This document shows, one piece after another, positions 1 to 7,313 of a DNA stretch of 23,148 nucleotides. This DNA comes from Chloroflexota bacterium. Lineage in GTDB: Bacteria > Chloroflexota > Dehalococcoidia > UBA6926 > JACQUM01. Under the pieces are notes generated by a model. That model made no database searches. It was not told the origin of the DNA and was given only the letters and a program-made list of their open reading frames with translations. Position 1 is the first letter of the stretch. Every line of letters begins with the position of its first letter. Where the stretch lies: contig JACQUM010000035.1 in assembly GCA_016210295.1 (NCBI GenBank), forward strand, positions 1 to 23,148, in the 5' to 3' direction. The translations under genes and the position numbers were made by a program.

Positions 1-27
1 CTTCTGCCTCCAGTGTGGGGCGGAGCC

Positions 28-56
28 TTGACACCGCGCGCCAAGAAGAGTAAGCT
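28..56 (+). promoter_or_regulatory. Sigma70-type promoter of hrcA operon
   Basis: A perfect -35 box TTGACA (28-33) is followed after 17 bp by TAAGCT (51-56), which keeps the first, second and last bases of the -10 consensus. The expected start point is near 63, at the left edge of the CIRCE operator, so repressor binding would block initiation. No alternative sigma factor site is seen. Confidence 0.65.
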
Positions 57-60
57 GGGG

Positions 61-97
61 CGCAGTTAGCACTCGCCTCGGGAGAGTGCTAACTGCG
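61..97. promoter_or_regulatory. CIRCE operator (HrcA binding site)
   Basis: TTAGCACTC (66-74), a 9-nt spacer and GAGTGCTAA (84-92) match the CIRCE consensus at every position. The palindrome continues for five more base pairs on each side (CGCAG at 61-65, CTGCG at 93-97), giving 14-bp arms. It overlaps the expected transcription start and ends beside the hrcA ribosome binding site (GAGG, 97-100). Established knowledge: HrcA dimers bind CIRCE and repress class I heat-shock genes, so hrcA is autoregulated together with grpE and dnaK. Confidence 0.97.
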
Positions 98-104
98 AGG
101 AACA

Positions 105-1124
105 GTGCTGACGACTCGAAAGACCGAGATCTTGCGGCTCATTGTTCAGGACTATATCCAAGCGGGCGTGCCCGTTGGTTCCCTGCAGGTGGTGAAACGC
201 CACGGCCTGCCCGTAAGCCCTGCCACCGTCCGGAACGAGATGAGTGAACTGGAGGCCGAGGGATATGTTTCTCGGTCTCACCCGTCGGCGGGCGCGGTCC
301 CCACGGACCGTGGGTACCGCCTTTATGTGCAGTCCCTCGAGACGGAAGAGGACCTCGCGCTCGCCCAGCGTGTGACGATCCGGCATCAGCTCTTCCAGGC
401 GCAACGCGAAACGGACGAGTGGCTGCGCCTTACTACCGCCGTCATGGCCCAGCTGGCGCAGGCGATGGCCATGGCTACTGCGCCCCGGCTTCCTTCGCGA
501 CGCATTCGGCATCTAGACCTGGTCTCCGTGCGAGAGACCGTGGCCCTCCTCATCCTTGTCCTTGAGGAGGGTCCTGCGGAGCAGCTCCTGTCCCTGGGGG
601 CGCCTGCGACGCAGGAAGACCTTCAGAAGGTGGCCAGTCGGCTCAACGCTCTCTATGGGGGTCTGGCCTACGATCAGATCGTGCAACAGGGATTGCCGCA
701 GGCGGCCCTGGAGCGCCTCGTCTTGGAGTCAGTGCTGCGCATAATGGAGAAGGCGGAGGACGAGATGTCGGCGGAGTTCTACGTCTCGGGCCTGAGCTAC
801 ATGCTCCACTACCCTGAGCTCAGCACCGGCGAGCAGCTCCGGCCTCTGGTGGAGGCGGTGGAAGGAAGACAGTTGCTTCGTCTCCTTCTCCCGCTGGGGA
901 TGCCGGTGACCGGCGTCCAGGTAACGATAGGGGAAGAGAACAAGGAACGTTCGCTCTGGCCGTTCAGCGTCATCCTGGCCCCTTATGGGAGCACTGGCTC
1001 CTTCCATGGGACTCTCGGCCTCATCGGGCCCACTCGCATGGAATATACGGTGGCCTTCCCTGCTATCCGATTCCTCTCCGGTCTTCTGGACGAGTTGGCG
1101 GCGAGCTTCTCCCCATCGGGATGA
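105..1124 (+). CDS. hrcA: Heat-inducible transcription repressor HrcA
   Basis: HrcA represses chaperone operons by binding CIRCE, and is itself kept active by GroEL in well-studied species. The 339-residue product has the usual family length. An N-terminal winged-helix region (about 1-75) includes the family signature HPSAGAVPTDRGYRLYV around residues 59-75. The rest is the GAF-like and dimerisation region. The GTG start at 105 is chosen because GAGG (97-100) lies just upstream and the protein begins directly with the winged helix (MLTTRKTEILRLIVQDYI). The CIRCE site ends 8 nt before the start codon, which supports autoregulation. It is the first gene of hrcA-grpE-dnaK, and 111 nt separate it from the grpE start. 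Confidence 0.96.
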   Translation: MLTTRKTEILRLIVQDYIQAGVPVGSLQVVKRHGLPVSPATVRNEMSELEAEGYVSRSHPSAGAVPTDRGYRLYVQSLETEEDLALAQRVTIRHQLFQAQRETDEWLRLTTAVMAQLAQAMAMATAPRLPSRRIRHLDLVSVRETVALLILVLEEGPAEQLLSLGAPATQEDLQKVASRLNALYGGLAYDQIVQQGLPQAALERLVLESVLRIMEKAEDEMSAEFYVSGLSYMLHYPELSTGEQLRPLVEAVEGRQLLRLLLPLGMPVTGVQVTIGEENKERSLWPFSVILAPYGSTGSFHGTLGLIGPTRMEYTVAFPAIRFLSGLLDELAASFSPSG

Positions 1125-1235
1125 TTCCCTCTCTTGTCGAATGGTTCCCTTGGTCGAAGTCTCTCCCTCTTGGCGGAAAGATTGCGATAGCGTGAGGTTG
1201 CATACGATGACACATCGGTGGGAAGGGGCGCTCAC

Positions 1236-1853
1236 ATGAAAGAGGGCGACCATCACGAGGCGGAGGTGACGCCGCCTCAGCCCGAGCTGGCGGGCTCTGA
1301 AGGGCAACCGTCTCTGGAGGAGCGGTTTCACACCCTCGAAAAGGAGCTGCAGGAGCGGCGGGCCGAGGCGGAAAGCCTGCGGGGGAACTGGCAGCGTACG
1401 GCGGCCGACTTCAACAACTACAAACGACGGGTAGAGCAGGAGCGAACGGACCTGGGTCGCTACGCGACGGCCGGTTCCCTGGCGAGCATCCTCCCCGTGC
1501 TCGACGATCTGGAACGGGCGCTCGCCGTCGTCCCTGACAGCCTGGCGAAGCTCACCTGGGTGGACGGAGTCTTCCTTATCTATCGGAAGCTCCTCGCGAT
1601 CTTGGAGGCCCAGGGAGTCCGGGAGATCTCGACCGAAGACGGACGATTCGACCCGCGCCTCCACGAAGCCGTAGCGCGAGGAGAGGGAGAGGAAGGGAAG
1701 CTCCTTCAGGTCTTTCAAAAGGGGTATATGCTCCACGATCGTGTCCTCCGTCCTGCTCTCGTTGAGGTAGGCCAAGGATCGGGGGCAAGAGAGCCCTCTT
1801 CTGCGGGGGCTCCCACAGCGACTCCTCTTGAAGGGAGTGAGAATGCTTCGTAA
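1236..1853 (+). CDS. grpE: Nucleotide exchange factor GrpE
   Basis: GrpE releases ADP from DnaK during the chaperone cycle in the cytoplasm. The 205-residue protein has an acidic, disordered N-terminus, a long coiled-coil helix (about 27-75) containing FNNYKRRVEQER (59-70), the motif LPVLDDLERAL (86-96), and a C-terminal beta domain with GRFDPRLHEAV (136-146) and VLRPALVEV (170-178). These are typical of the family. An in-frame GTG lies at 1218, but the ATG at 1236 is preferred because the GGGAAGGGG run (1220-1228) is well placed as its ribosome binding site. It lies between hrcA and dnaK and is probably read from the CIRCE promoter. The tail after about residue 180 is low-complexity. Confidence 0.95.
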   Translation: MKEGDHHEAEVTPPQPELAGSEGQPSLEERFHTLEKELQERRAEAESLRGNWQRTAADFNNYKRRVEQERTDLGRYATAGSLASILPVLDDLERALAVVPDSLAKLTWVDGVFLIYRKLLAILEAQGVREISTEDGRFDPRLHEAVARGEGEEGKLLQVFQKGYMLHDRVLRPALVEVGQGSGAREPSSAGAPTATPLEGSENAS

Positions 1854-1916
1854 CACGGTAGAGCGATGGCGCAGCGGCGGTAGCCGCGAGACGACGCCTG
1901 GAGAGGGGGAGGCACT

Positions 1917-3809
1917 GTGAGCAAGGCAGTCGGCATTGATCTGGGAACAACCAACAGTGTTGTCGCCGTCATGGAAGGTGGCGAGCCCGTCGTCATCGTT
2001 GGGACGGATGGGAACCGCCTCACCCCCTCCATCGTCTCCATGAGCAGGTCGGGGGAGCGGCTGGTGGGGCACGTGGCGAAGCGCCAGGCCATCACCAACG
2101 CGGAGAACACCGTCTACAGCATCAAACGCTTCATGGGCAGGAAGTTCCGCGAGGAGAGCGTCCAGCGGGACATGAAGCTCTTGCCCTACAAGGTCACCGA
2201 GGCCCCCAACGGGGACGTGCGGGTCGTCATGGCGGGGAAAGAGTACAGCCCGCCCGAGGTATCGGCGATGATCTTGCAGAAGCTGAAACAAGACGCGGAG
2301 GCCTACCTGGGAGAGTCGGTGACCGAGGCGGTCATCACCGTTCCCGCCTACTTCAACGATAGCCAACGGCAGGCGACCAAAGACGCTGGACGCATCGCTG
2401 GCCTGGAGGTGCTGCGGATCATCAACGAGCCCACCGCCTCCTCTCTCGCCTATGGCCTGGATAAGAAGAAGGACGAGGTGATTGCCGTCTATGACTTGGG
2501 AGGCGGGACCTTCGATATCTCCATCCTGGAGATCGGTGAGGGGACCTTCCACGTTCGGGCGACCAACGGAGACACCCATCTGGGAGGCGACGACTTCGAC
2601 CAGCGCATCATGAACTGGCTCGCCGACGAGTTCCGCCGAGATGCAGGCATCGATCTGCGCCAGGACAAGATGGCGATGCAGCGGCTCAAAGAGGCGGCGG
2701 AGAAGGCCAAGATAGAGCTTTCCACGGTCGTGCAGACGGAGATCAATCTTCCCTTCATCACCGCCGACGCCTCCGGGCCCAAGCACCTGACCGTGCCCCT
2801 GACTCGCGCCAAGCTGGAGCAACTGGTGGGTGACCTGATAGACCGCACGATAGGGCCAGTCCAGCAGGCCCTCCAGGACGCCGGCGTTGCTCCCGAGCGC
2901 GTGAATGAGGCGGTCCTGGTGGGAGGCCAGACACGAATGCCCAAGGTCCAAGAGAAGGTGCGGGAGGTCTTCAAGAAGGAGCCTCATAAGGGAGTTAACC
3001 CCGACGAGGTGGTGGCCTTGGGTGCAGCCATCCAAGCGGGTGTTCTGAAGGGAGAGGTCCACGAGGTCCTTCTCCTGGACGTGACGCCTCTCACTCTCGG
3101 CATCGAGACCCTGGGCGGGGTAATGACCCCCATCATCCCCCGCAACACCACCATCCCCACGACCCGCAGCCAGATCTTCTCCACTGCGGCGGATAGCCAG
3201 ACCAGCGTGGAGATTCATATCCTCCAGGGGGAGCGGGCCATGGCGGCGGACAACAAGTCCCTGGGCCGTTTCATCCTGGACGGTATCCCCCCTGCGCCCC
3301 GCGGGTTGCCGCAGGTCGAGGTCTCCTTCGACATCGACGCCAACGGCATCCTGAACGTCAACGCTCGAGACAAGGCCACCAGCCGCGAGCAGCGGGTGAC
3401 GATCCAGGCGAGGAGCGGGCTCACGGAAGAAGAGATCAAAGGCATGTCCCGGGAGGCGGAGGCCCACGCCACGGAGGACACGCGCAAGAGGGCGGAGGCC
3501 GAGGCGCGGAACAATGCCGATACCCTTGCCTACGGCGCCGAGAAGACCCTCCGTGAACACGGCGACAAGGTTCCTGGCGACGTGCGCAGCCGCGTTGAGG
3601 CCAAGGCGAAAGAGGTACGGGACGCCCTGGCCCAGAACGCTCCTTTGGAGACGGTCCAAAAGCTTTCTCAGGAGCTCTCCGTGGTGATGCAGGAGATTGG
3701 CACGGCTATTTATCGAGAGGCGGGGACCGCGGGTGGGCCGCAGAGGCCCGGCCAAGAACCTCCTGGACAGGAAGGCGGGACGGTGGAGGGGCAGTTCCGC
3801 GAGGTGTAG
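1917..3809 (+). CDS. dnaK: Chaperone protein DnaK (Hsp70)
   Basis: This is the ATP-driven Hsp70 chaperone, 630 residues long, full length for the family. The ATPase domain shows the phosphate loops IDLGTTNSVVAVMEGG (7-22) and DLGGGTFD (193-200), and HLGGDDFD (221-228). The interdomain linker VLLLDVTPLTLGIE lies at about 384-397, followed by the substrate-binding beta domain and helical lid. The C-terminus is a Gly/Pro/Gln-rich stretch ending in GQFREV, so the usual acidic EEVD-like tail is only weakly represented. The GTG start has GGGGAGG (1906-1912) four bases upstream. The gene follows grpE after 63 nt. No dnaJ lies downstream: the next gene is rpmH with its own promoter, so the J-protein partner must be encoded elsewhere. 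Confidence 0.98.
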   Translation: MSKAVGIDLGTTNSVVAVMEGGEPVVIVGTDGNRLTPSIVSMSRSGERLVGHVAKRQAITNAENTVYSIKRFMGRKFREESVQRDMKLLPYKVTEAPNGDVRVVMAGKEYSPPEVSAMILQKLKQDAEAYLGESVTEAVITVPAYFNDSQRQATKDAGRIAGLEVLRIINEPTASSLAYGLDKKKDEVIAVYDLGGGTFDISILEIGEGTFHVRATNGDTHLGGDDFDQRIMNWLADEFRRDAGIDLRQDKMAMQRLKEAAEKAKIELSTVVQTEINLPFITADASGPKHLTVPLTRAKLEQLVGDLIDRTIGPVQQALQDAGVAPERVNEAVLVGGQTRMPKVQEKVREVFKKEPHKGVNPDEVVALGAAIQAGVLKGEVHEVLLLDVTPLTLGIETLGGVMTPIIPRNTTIPTTRSQIFSTAADSQTSVEIHILQGERAMAADNKSLGRFILDGIPPAPRGLPQVEVSFDIDANGILNVNARDKATSREQRVTIQARSGLTEEEIKGMSREAEAHATEDTRKRAEAEARNNADTLAYGAEKTLREHGDKVPGDVRSRVEAKAKEVRDALAQNAPLETVQKLSQELSVVMQEIGTAIYREAGTAGGPQRPGQEPPGQEGGTVEGQFREV

Positions 3810-3888
3810 GGAAAGGGAGGCAAAGGACAGGCTCCTCAGCTAAAAAGGGCGACGCGCACGTATCGCACCCTCGCGGGGGCCTTTCGCG

Positions 3889-3918
3889 TTGACACGGGAG
3901 GAGCGCGCCGCGTATAAT
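3889..3918 (+). promoter_or_regulatory. Consensus sigma70 promoter of rpmH operon
   Basis: TTGACA (3889-3894) and TATAAT (3913-3918) are both perfect matches to the sigma70 consensus, with an 18-bp spacer. Transcription should begin about 7 nt after the -10 box, near 3925, only about 4 nt before the rpmH ATG at 3929. The 119 nt between dnaK and rpmH hold this promoter and no clear terminator. Confidence 0.9.
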
Positions 3919-3928
3919 CGGCTTCGCC

Positions 3929-4066
3929 ATGCCGAAGCGCACCTATCAACCCAAGAAGCACCCTCGACAGAGAAAACACGGCTTCCTCGCTCGGATGCAG
4001 ACACGGGGAGGGAGAGCTACCGTCAGCCGTCGTCGCCTCAAGGGCAGAAAGGTCTTGGCCGTCTAG
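3929..4066 (+). CDS. rpmH: 50S ribosomal protein L34
   Basis: A 45-codon gene encodes a small, very basic protein that begins MPKRTYQPKKHPRQRKHGFL, continues with ARMQTRGGRATVSRRRLKGR and ends in KVLAV. This is the classic L34 sequence, at the normal length (44-47 residues). L34 is a structural protein of the large ribosomal subunit. The ATG is 11 nt after a perfect TATAAT box, and no Shine-Dalgarno sequence precedes it, so translation probably starts on a leaderless or almost leaderless mRNA. rnpA follows after 7 nt, the near-universal bacterial order rpmH-rnpA. Confidence 0.97.
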   Translation: MPKRTYQPKKHPRQRKHGFLARMQTRGGRATVSRRRLKGRKVLAV

Positions 4067-4073
4067 CCTCCCC

Positions 4074-4457
4074 ATGGGCATCCCTCGGGAGCGACGCCTG
4101 AGGAGCGAGAAGGACCTCGCGCGAGTGCGGGCGGAGGGGAGAAGCGTCTCCGCTGCTGCGCTCACGCTCTGGTACTGTGTCAACGCCTTGTCCGCCTCTC
4201 GCGTCGCCTTCGTCGCCAGCCGCCGGTTGGGTAAGGCGACGGCGCGGAACAGGGTGAAGCGGCTATTGCGCGAGGCGGTGCGCCAGGAGGAGGTCAAGCC
4301 TGGATGGGACCTGATTTTCTCCGCCCGGCCGCTCATGGCCGAGGCAACTTTCCACCAGGCGAAGAACGCTGTTCGGGACCTTCTCCGTCGTGCGGGCCTG
4401 CTGGGCAGAGAGAGCGCAGCGATTCATCCCTCGGGTGACGGGCAGGAACGAAAGTGA
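4074..4457 (+). CDS. rnpA: Ribonuclease P protein component
   Basis: RnpA is the protein subunit of RNase P, which trims the 5' leader of precursor tRNAs together with the catalytic RNA. The 127-residue product shows RLRSEKDLARVRAEG (8-22), VAFVASRRLGKA (44-55) and the RNR signature ATARNRVKRLLREAVR (55-70), which contacts RNA and metal in the family. The length is normal, and the last 20 or so residues are poorly conserved. The start ATG at 4074 lies 7 nt after the rpmH stop. The stop codon overlaps the GTG start of yidD by four bases, which suggests translational coupling. The neighbours rpmH, yidD and yidC are the standard context. Confidence 0.95.
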   Translation: MGIPRERRLRSEKDLARVRAEGRSVSAAALTLWYCVNALSASRVAFVASRRLGKATARNRVKRLLREAVRQEEVKPGWDLIFSARPLMAEATFHQAKNAVRDLLRRAGLLGRESAAIHPSGDGQERK

Positions 4458-4663
4458 AAAGGATAGCTCTGGCCGCCATCGATCTCTACAAGCGGGCCCT
4501 CTCCCCGTACATGCCCTCCGCCTGTCGCTACACGCCTACCTGTTCCGAGTACACGCGGGAAGCCATCAGCAGGTATGGAGTCCTCCGAGGAGGGTGGATG
4601 GGCCTGCGCCGGTTGAGCCGCTGCCAACCGCTGAGGGCCGGGGGATATGATCCCGTTCCTTAG
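4454..4663 (+). CDS. yidD: Membrane protein insertion efficiency factor YidD
   Basis: This small protein (69 residues) belongs to the YidD/DUF37 family, thought to help YidC-dependent insertion of inner-membrane proteins. It shows the full family pattern: an amphipathic N-terminal helix (KRIALAAIDLYKRALSPY, 2-19), CRYTPTCSEYTREAISRYG (24-42) with the two conserved cysteines, and RCQPLRAGGYDPVP at the C-terminus. The GTG start overlaps the end of rnpA (shared GTGA). The last 17 nt overlap the start of the next gene. Its usual partner yidC is two genes downstream because a beta-propeller gene sits between them. Confidence 0.95.
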   Translation: MKRIALAAIDLYKRALSPYMPSACRYTPTCSEYTREAISRYGVLRGGWMGLRRLSRCQPLRAGGYDPVP

Positions 4664-5807
4664 AGGCAACGGAGGCGGTTCCAAGGCGCGCTTCCTTCGC
4701 CGCGTCCTCGTCCTTTTTCTCCCCTTCGTCCTCTTGGGCGCGGGGTGTACAGGCGCCATCTTCCCCAGCGCCGCTTGGGCCGCGCCGCTCCTCCTGGACG
4801 GCCAGATCGTCGTTGGGACCAAGACGGGAGACGTGGTAGCGCTGGACGCGGGGACCCACCAGGAGCTCTGGCGCTTTCAGACCGGAGCGGGCCGGGGCAG
4901 CGTGCGGGGGGTCCACGGCACTCCCGCAGCGGACGAGGAGCGTATCTACGTCGGCGGGTTCGATGGGGTGGTGTACGCCTTGAAACGGAGCGTCATCACC
5001 GACGGTGCCCCAGAGATCGCCTGGCGTCATCCCGAGAAGGAGGGGGCCAGGACAGAGGCCGTCATTGGGGGGATCGCCCTCTCCGGCGGGAAGGTTTTCG
5101 TGGGTTCTGAGGATGGGAAGCTCTACGCCTTGGACGCGGCGACGGGAGAGGTGAAGTGGGCCTTCCCCACCGGCGCCCGCATCTGGGCGCCGCCGGTCGT
5201 CGTGGGGAACACCGTCTACGTCGGCTCTATGGACGGTTCTGTGTACGCGGTCTGGATCGAGGATGACTCACCGCAAGGGGCCCGTGCCGGGGAGCAGCGC
5301 TGGCAGTTCCAGACGAAGGGCGCCGTGGCCTCTGGACCGGTCGTCGTCGGCGACAGGCTTTACGTCGGCTCCTTCGACCGCTCTTTCTACGCTCTCGATG
5401 CCAGGAAGGGGACGCCGGCCTGGCCTCAGCCCTTCTCGGCCAAAAACTGGTTCTGGACGGAACCCCTGGTGGCGGGGGAGACGGTGTACGTCGGCTCCCT
5501 GGACCGCACTCTCTACGCCCTCGACACCAGGACGGGAGACCTCCAATGGGCCTTCGAGGCGGGTGCGGCCATCCGGGGCACACCTCTCCTGACGGGGGGC
5601 GCGGTCATCGTGGGGGCGGAGGACAAGGTCCTCCGCTGGGTCCGGCGGGGCGTGGAGGAGGAGCGTCTCAAGCTGGGGGGAGAGCTGTACAGTCCTCTCG
5701 TGTCTGATGGACGGCTCGTCTATGTCTATGCGCACGACGATGTGCTCTACGCGGTGGACCCTGTGAAGCGCGCCGTGGACTGGTCTCTCTCCATGGCGAG
5801 GAAGTAA
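4647..5807 (+). CDS. PQQ-like/BamB-like beta-propeller lipoprotein
   Basis: This is a 386-residue exported protein of the PQQ-repeat beta-propeller superfamily (quinoprotein-dehydrogenase-like, BamB-like fold). The N-terminus has basic residues (R6-R19), a hydrophobic core (20-31) and either a lipobox (LGAGC, Cys34) or a signal peptidase I site (AWA, 43-45). Eight repeats of the type YVGSxDGxxYALDxxTGxxxWxF begin near residues 55, 101, 151, 191, 239, 281, 321 and 358, so an eight-bladed propeller is likely. No extra catalytic domain is visible, so a scaffold role is more likely than an enzyme. The gene overlaps yidD by 17 nt and ends 12 nt before yidC, so it is surely co-transcribed. A role in membrane-protein insertion or folding follows only from context. 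The start at 4647 is the only ATG before the signal peptide. Confidence 0.88.
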   Translation: MIPFLRGNGGGSKARFLRRVLVLFLPFVLLGAGCTGAIFPSAAWAAPLLLDGQIVVGTKTGDVVALDAGTHQELWRFQTGAGRGSVRGVHGTPAADEERIYVGGFDGVVYALKRSVITDGAPEIAWRHPEKEGARTEAVIGGIALSGGKVFVGSEDGKLYALDAATGEVKWAFPTGARIWAPPVVVGNTVYVGSMDGSVYAVWIEDDSPQGARAGEQRWQFQTKGAVASGPVVVGDRLYVGSFDRSFYALDARKGTPAWPQPFSAKNWFWTEPLVAGETVYVGSLDRTLYALDTRTGDLQWAFEAGAAIRGTPLLTGGAVIVGAEDKVLRWVRRGVEEERLKLGGELYSPLVSDGRLVYVYAHDDVLYAVDPVKRAVDWSLSMARK

Positions 5808-5819
5808 GGAGGGCGGGCG

Positions 5820-6722
5820 GTGGAGTTCCTGGGTGCGCTGTGGACGACGGTCCTTATCGACCCCTTGATCAATGCTCTGGTCTTCCTCTACACCCTGCTG
5901 TTCCAGAGCATGGGCCTCGCCATCGTGGCGCTCACCGTCATCATCCGGGGGGTAACGTTCCCACTCACCCTTCGGCAGATCAAAGCGACGCTCGCCATGC
6001 AGGCGCTCCAGCCACAGCTCCAGGAGGTTCAGCGAAAGTACAAGGGACAGCCCCAGATGGTGCAGCGGGAGACGATGCGGCTCTACCGAGAGCACGGCGT
6101 CAGCCCCCTGGGGTGCCTGGGTCCCATGGTTGTCCAGATACCTATCTGGATCGGCCTGTACCAGGCTATCATCCAGGGGTTGGGGAGCACGCCTTCCAAC
6201 CTGGTCTACCTCTCCCAACACCTCTACTCCTGGCTTCCCCAACTGACGCAGGCCATTCCCATCGATACGCGCTTTCTCTGGATGGACCTCACCTTGCCAG
6301 ACCCCTGGCCCATCCTACCCCTCCTTGTGGGGGCCTCGACATGGGCGCAGCAGAAGATGAGCATGACCAACCAGGCGAACGTCTCCCCGCAACAGCGGAC
6401 GCAGAACCAGGTCCTCCTGTGGATGATGCCGGCGATGATGGGGTTCTTTTCGCTGACCTTGGCGGCGGGGCTGCCTCTCTACTGGTTGCTATCCAATGTC
6501 ATCACGATGGTGGTACAGTATTTCATAGCCGGATGGGGTGGTCTGAAGCCCGCGCCTGCGCAAGGGCTCGCGGCTGCTCCGCCACCCGCATCAAATCAGG
6601 GGAGAGATGGACGAGAGTCTGGAGAGCTCGGGCAAGACGGTGGAGGAAGCGATCGAAGCGGGGCTTCGGGAGCTCGGGGTCCAACTCGACGACGTCGACG
6701 TCGTCGTTCTCGGCCGGGGTAG
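5820..6722 (+). CDS. yidC: Membrane protein insertase YidC/Oxa1
   Basis: YidC inserts and folds membrane proteins, alone or with SecYEG. The 300-residue product lacks the large periplasmic P1 domain of Gram-negative YidC and resembles the short Gram-positive/Oxa1 form. Transmembrane segments lie around 13-47 (with the conserved arginine R43 in IIRGVTFPL), 101-120, 163-177, 198-215 and 217-238. Cytoplasmic helices between the first segments carry LQEVQRKYKG. The C-terminal tail (about 241-300) is hydrophilic and ends in seven consecutive arginines (290-296), fitting a ribosome-binding tail. The GTG start has GGAGG (5807-5811) upstream. The last 116 nt overlap jag in another frame, so the arginine-rich tail is written over the Jag_N coding sequence. 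Confidence 0.95.
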   Translation: MEFLGALWTTVLIDPLINALVFLYTLLFQSMGLAIVALTVIIRGVTFPLTLRQIKATLAMQALQPQLQEVQRKYKGQPQMVQRETMRLYREHGVSPLGCLGPMVVQIPIWIGLYQAIIQGLGSTPSNLVYLSQHLYSWLPQLTQAIPIDTRFLWMDLTLPDPWPILPLLVGASTWAQQKMSMTNQANVSPQQRTQNQVLLWMMPAMMGFFSLTLAAGLPLYWLLSNVITMVVQYFIAGWGGLKPAPAQGLAAAPPPASNQGRDGRESGELGQDGGGSDRSGASGARGPTRRRRRRRSRPG

Positions 6723-7254
6723 ACAGGGGATCATGGGACTGGGGGCCGAGCCGGCCCGGGTCCGCCTGACTCTACGCATCCAGCCCCAACCCGGCGCCGT
6801 TCCCCCGGAGGCGGCGGGTGCGCATGGCATCCTCCAGAAGCTCTTGGACCTCATGGAGGTCGATGCCCGGGCGGAGGCCATGGAAAGCACCGAGGAGGAG
6901 ATCACCTTGGGTATTGAGGGCGAGGACGCCGGCCTTCTCATCGGCCGCCAGGGCACGACCCTGCAGGATATTCAGACCATTGTGAACATCATCGCCAGCC
7001 GTCAGCTGGGCAGCCATGTCCCTATCCGCATCGACGTGGAGGGGTACCGGCAGCGGCGGACGGAGCGGATCCAGCAGATAGCTCTGCGGGCCGCTCAGCG
7101 GGTGCAGGAGCGTGGTCGCCCTATTGTTTTGGAGCCCATGTCGGCGGCAGAGCGGCGCATCGTCCACATGGCCCTGGCCGATCACCCCGGCGTCGTCACC
7201 GAGAGCGTGGGCGAGGGGCGGGACCGCCAGGTGACCATTTACCCTCGCCCCTAG
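6607..7254 (+). CDS. jag: Jag/KhpB RNA-binding protein (Jag_N-KH-R3H)
   Basis: The 215-residue protein has three RNA-binding or associated domains: Jag_N (about 6-57, with SSGKTVEEAIEAGLRELGV and a GIMGLG turn), a KH domain with the GXXG loop IGRQG (112-116), and a C-terminal R3H domain (about 155-215) with R183 and H187 spaced as R-x3-H. Members (SpoIIIJ-associated protein, KhpB, EloR) bind RNA and affect cell elongation, and they usually follow yidC. The ATG at 6607 is preceded by GGGGAG. It is supported because a later start would delete the Jag_N domain. The first 116 nt lie inside yidC, shifted by +1. Confidence 0.95.
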   Translation: MDESLESSGKTVEEAIEAGLRELGVQLDDVDVVVLGRGRQGIMGLGAEPARVRLTLRIQPQPGAVPPEAAGAHGILQKLLDLMEVDARAEAMESTEEEITLGIEGEDAGLLIGRQGTTLQDIQTIVNIIASRQLGSHVPIRIDVEGYRQRRTERIQQIALRAAQRVQERGRPIVLEPMSAAERRIVHMALADHPGVVTESVGEGRDRQVTIYPRP

Positions 7255-7302
7255 AAGGCGCGAAGAAGGCTCCTCCCCAGCCAGCGAGAGCCGTGTCTGA
7301 CC

Positions 7303-7308
7303 AAGGAG
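7303..7308 (+). promoter_or_regulatory. Ribosome binding site deciding the PfkB-kinase start
   Basis: AAGGAG (7303-7308) lies 5 nt before the GTG at 7314. It lies downstream of the alternative GTG at 7293, which has only a poor GCGAGAG upstream, so 7314 is the more likely start. Confidence 0.6.
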
Positions 7309-7313
7309 ACCCC

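Noticed and set aside
1..27. Remnant of an upstream gene at the left edge
   Set aside because: Too short and without a recognisable protein or RNA motif.
1218..1235. Upstream GTG start for grpE
   Set aside because: The added six residues are not conserved-looking, and the GGGAAGGGG run that serves as ribosome binding site would lie inside the coding sequence.
729..3755. 1008-codon open frame on the minus strand across hrcA, grpE and dnaK
   Set aside because: It is antisense to three clearly identified genes, its translation has no recognisable domain and is rich in Arg/Leu/His/Gly. High GC codon usage leaves antisense frames free of stops.
3889..4101. 70-codon plus-strand frame over the rpmH promoter and gene
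   Set aside because: It starts inside the -35 box of the rpmH promoter and runs in a different frame from the unmistakable L34 sequence.
5268..6242. 324-codon minus-strand frame across the propeller gene and yidC
   Set aside because: Antisense shadow of two well-supported genes; no domain or start signal.
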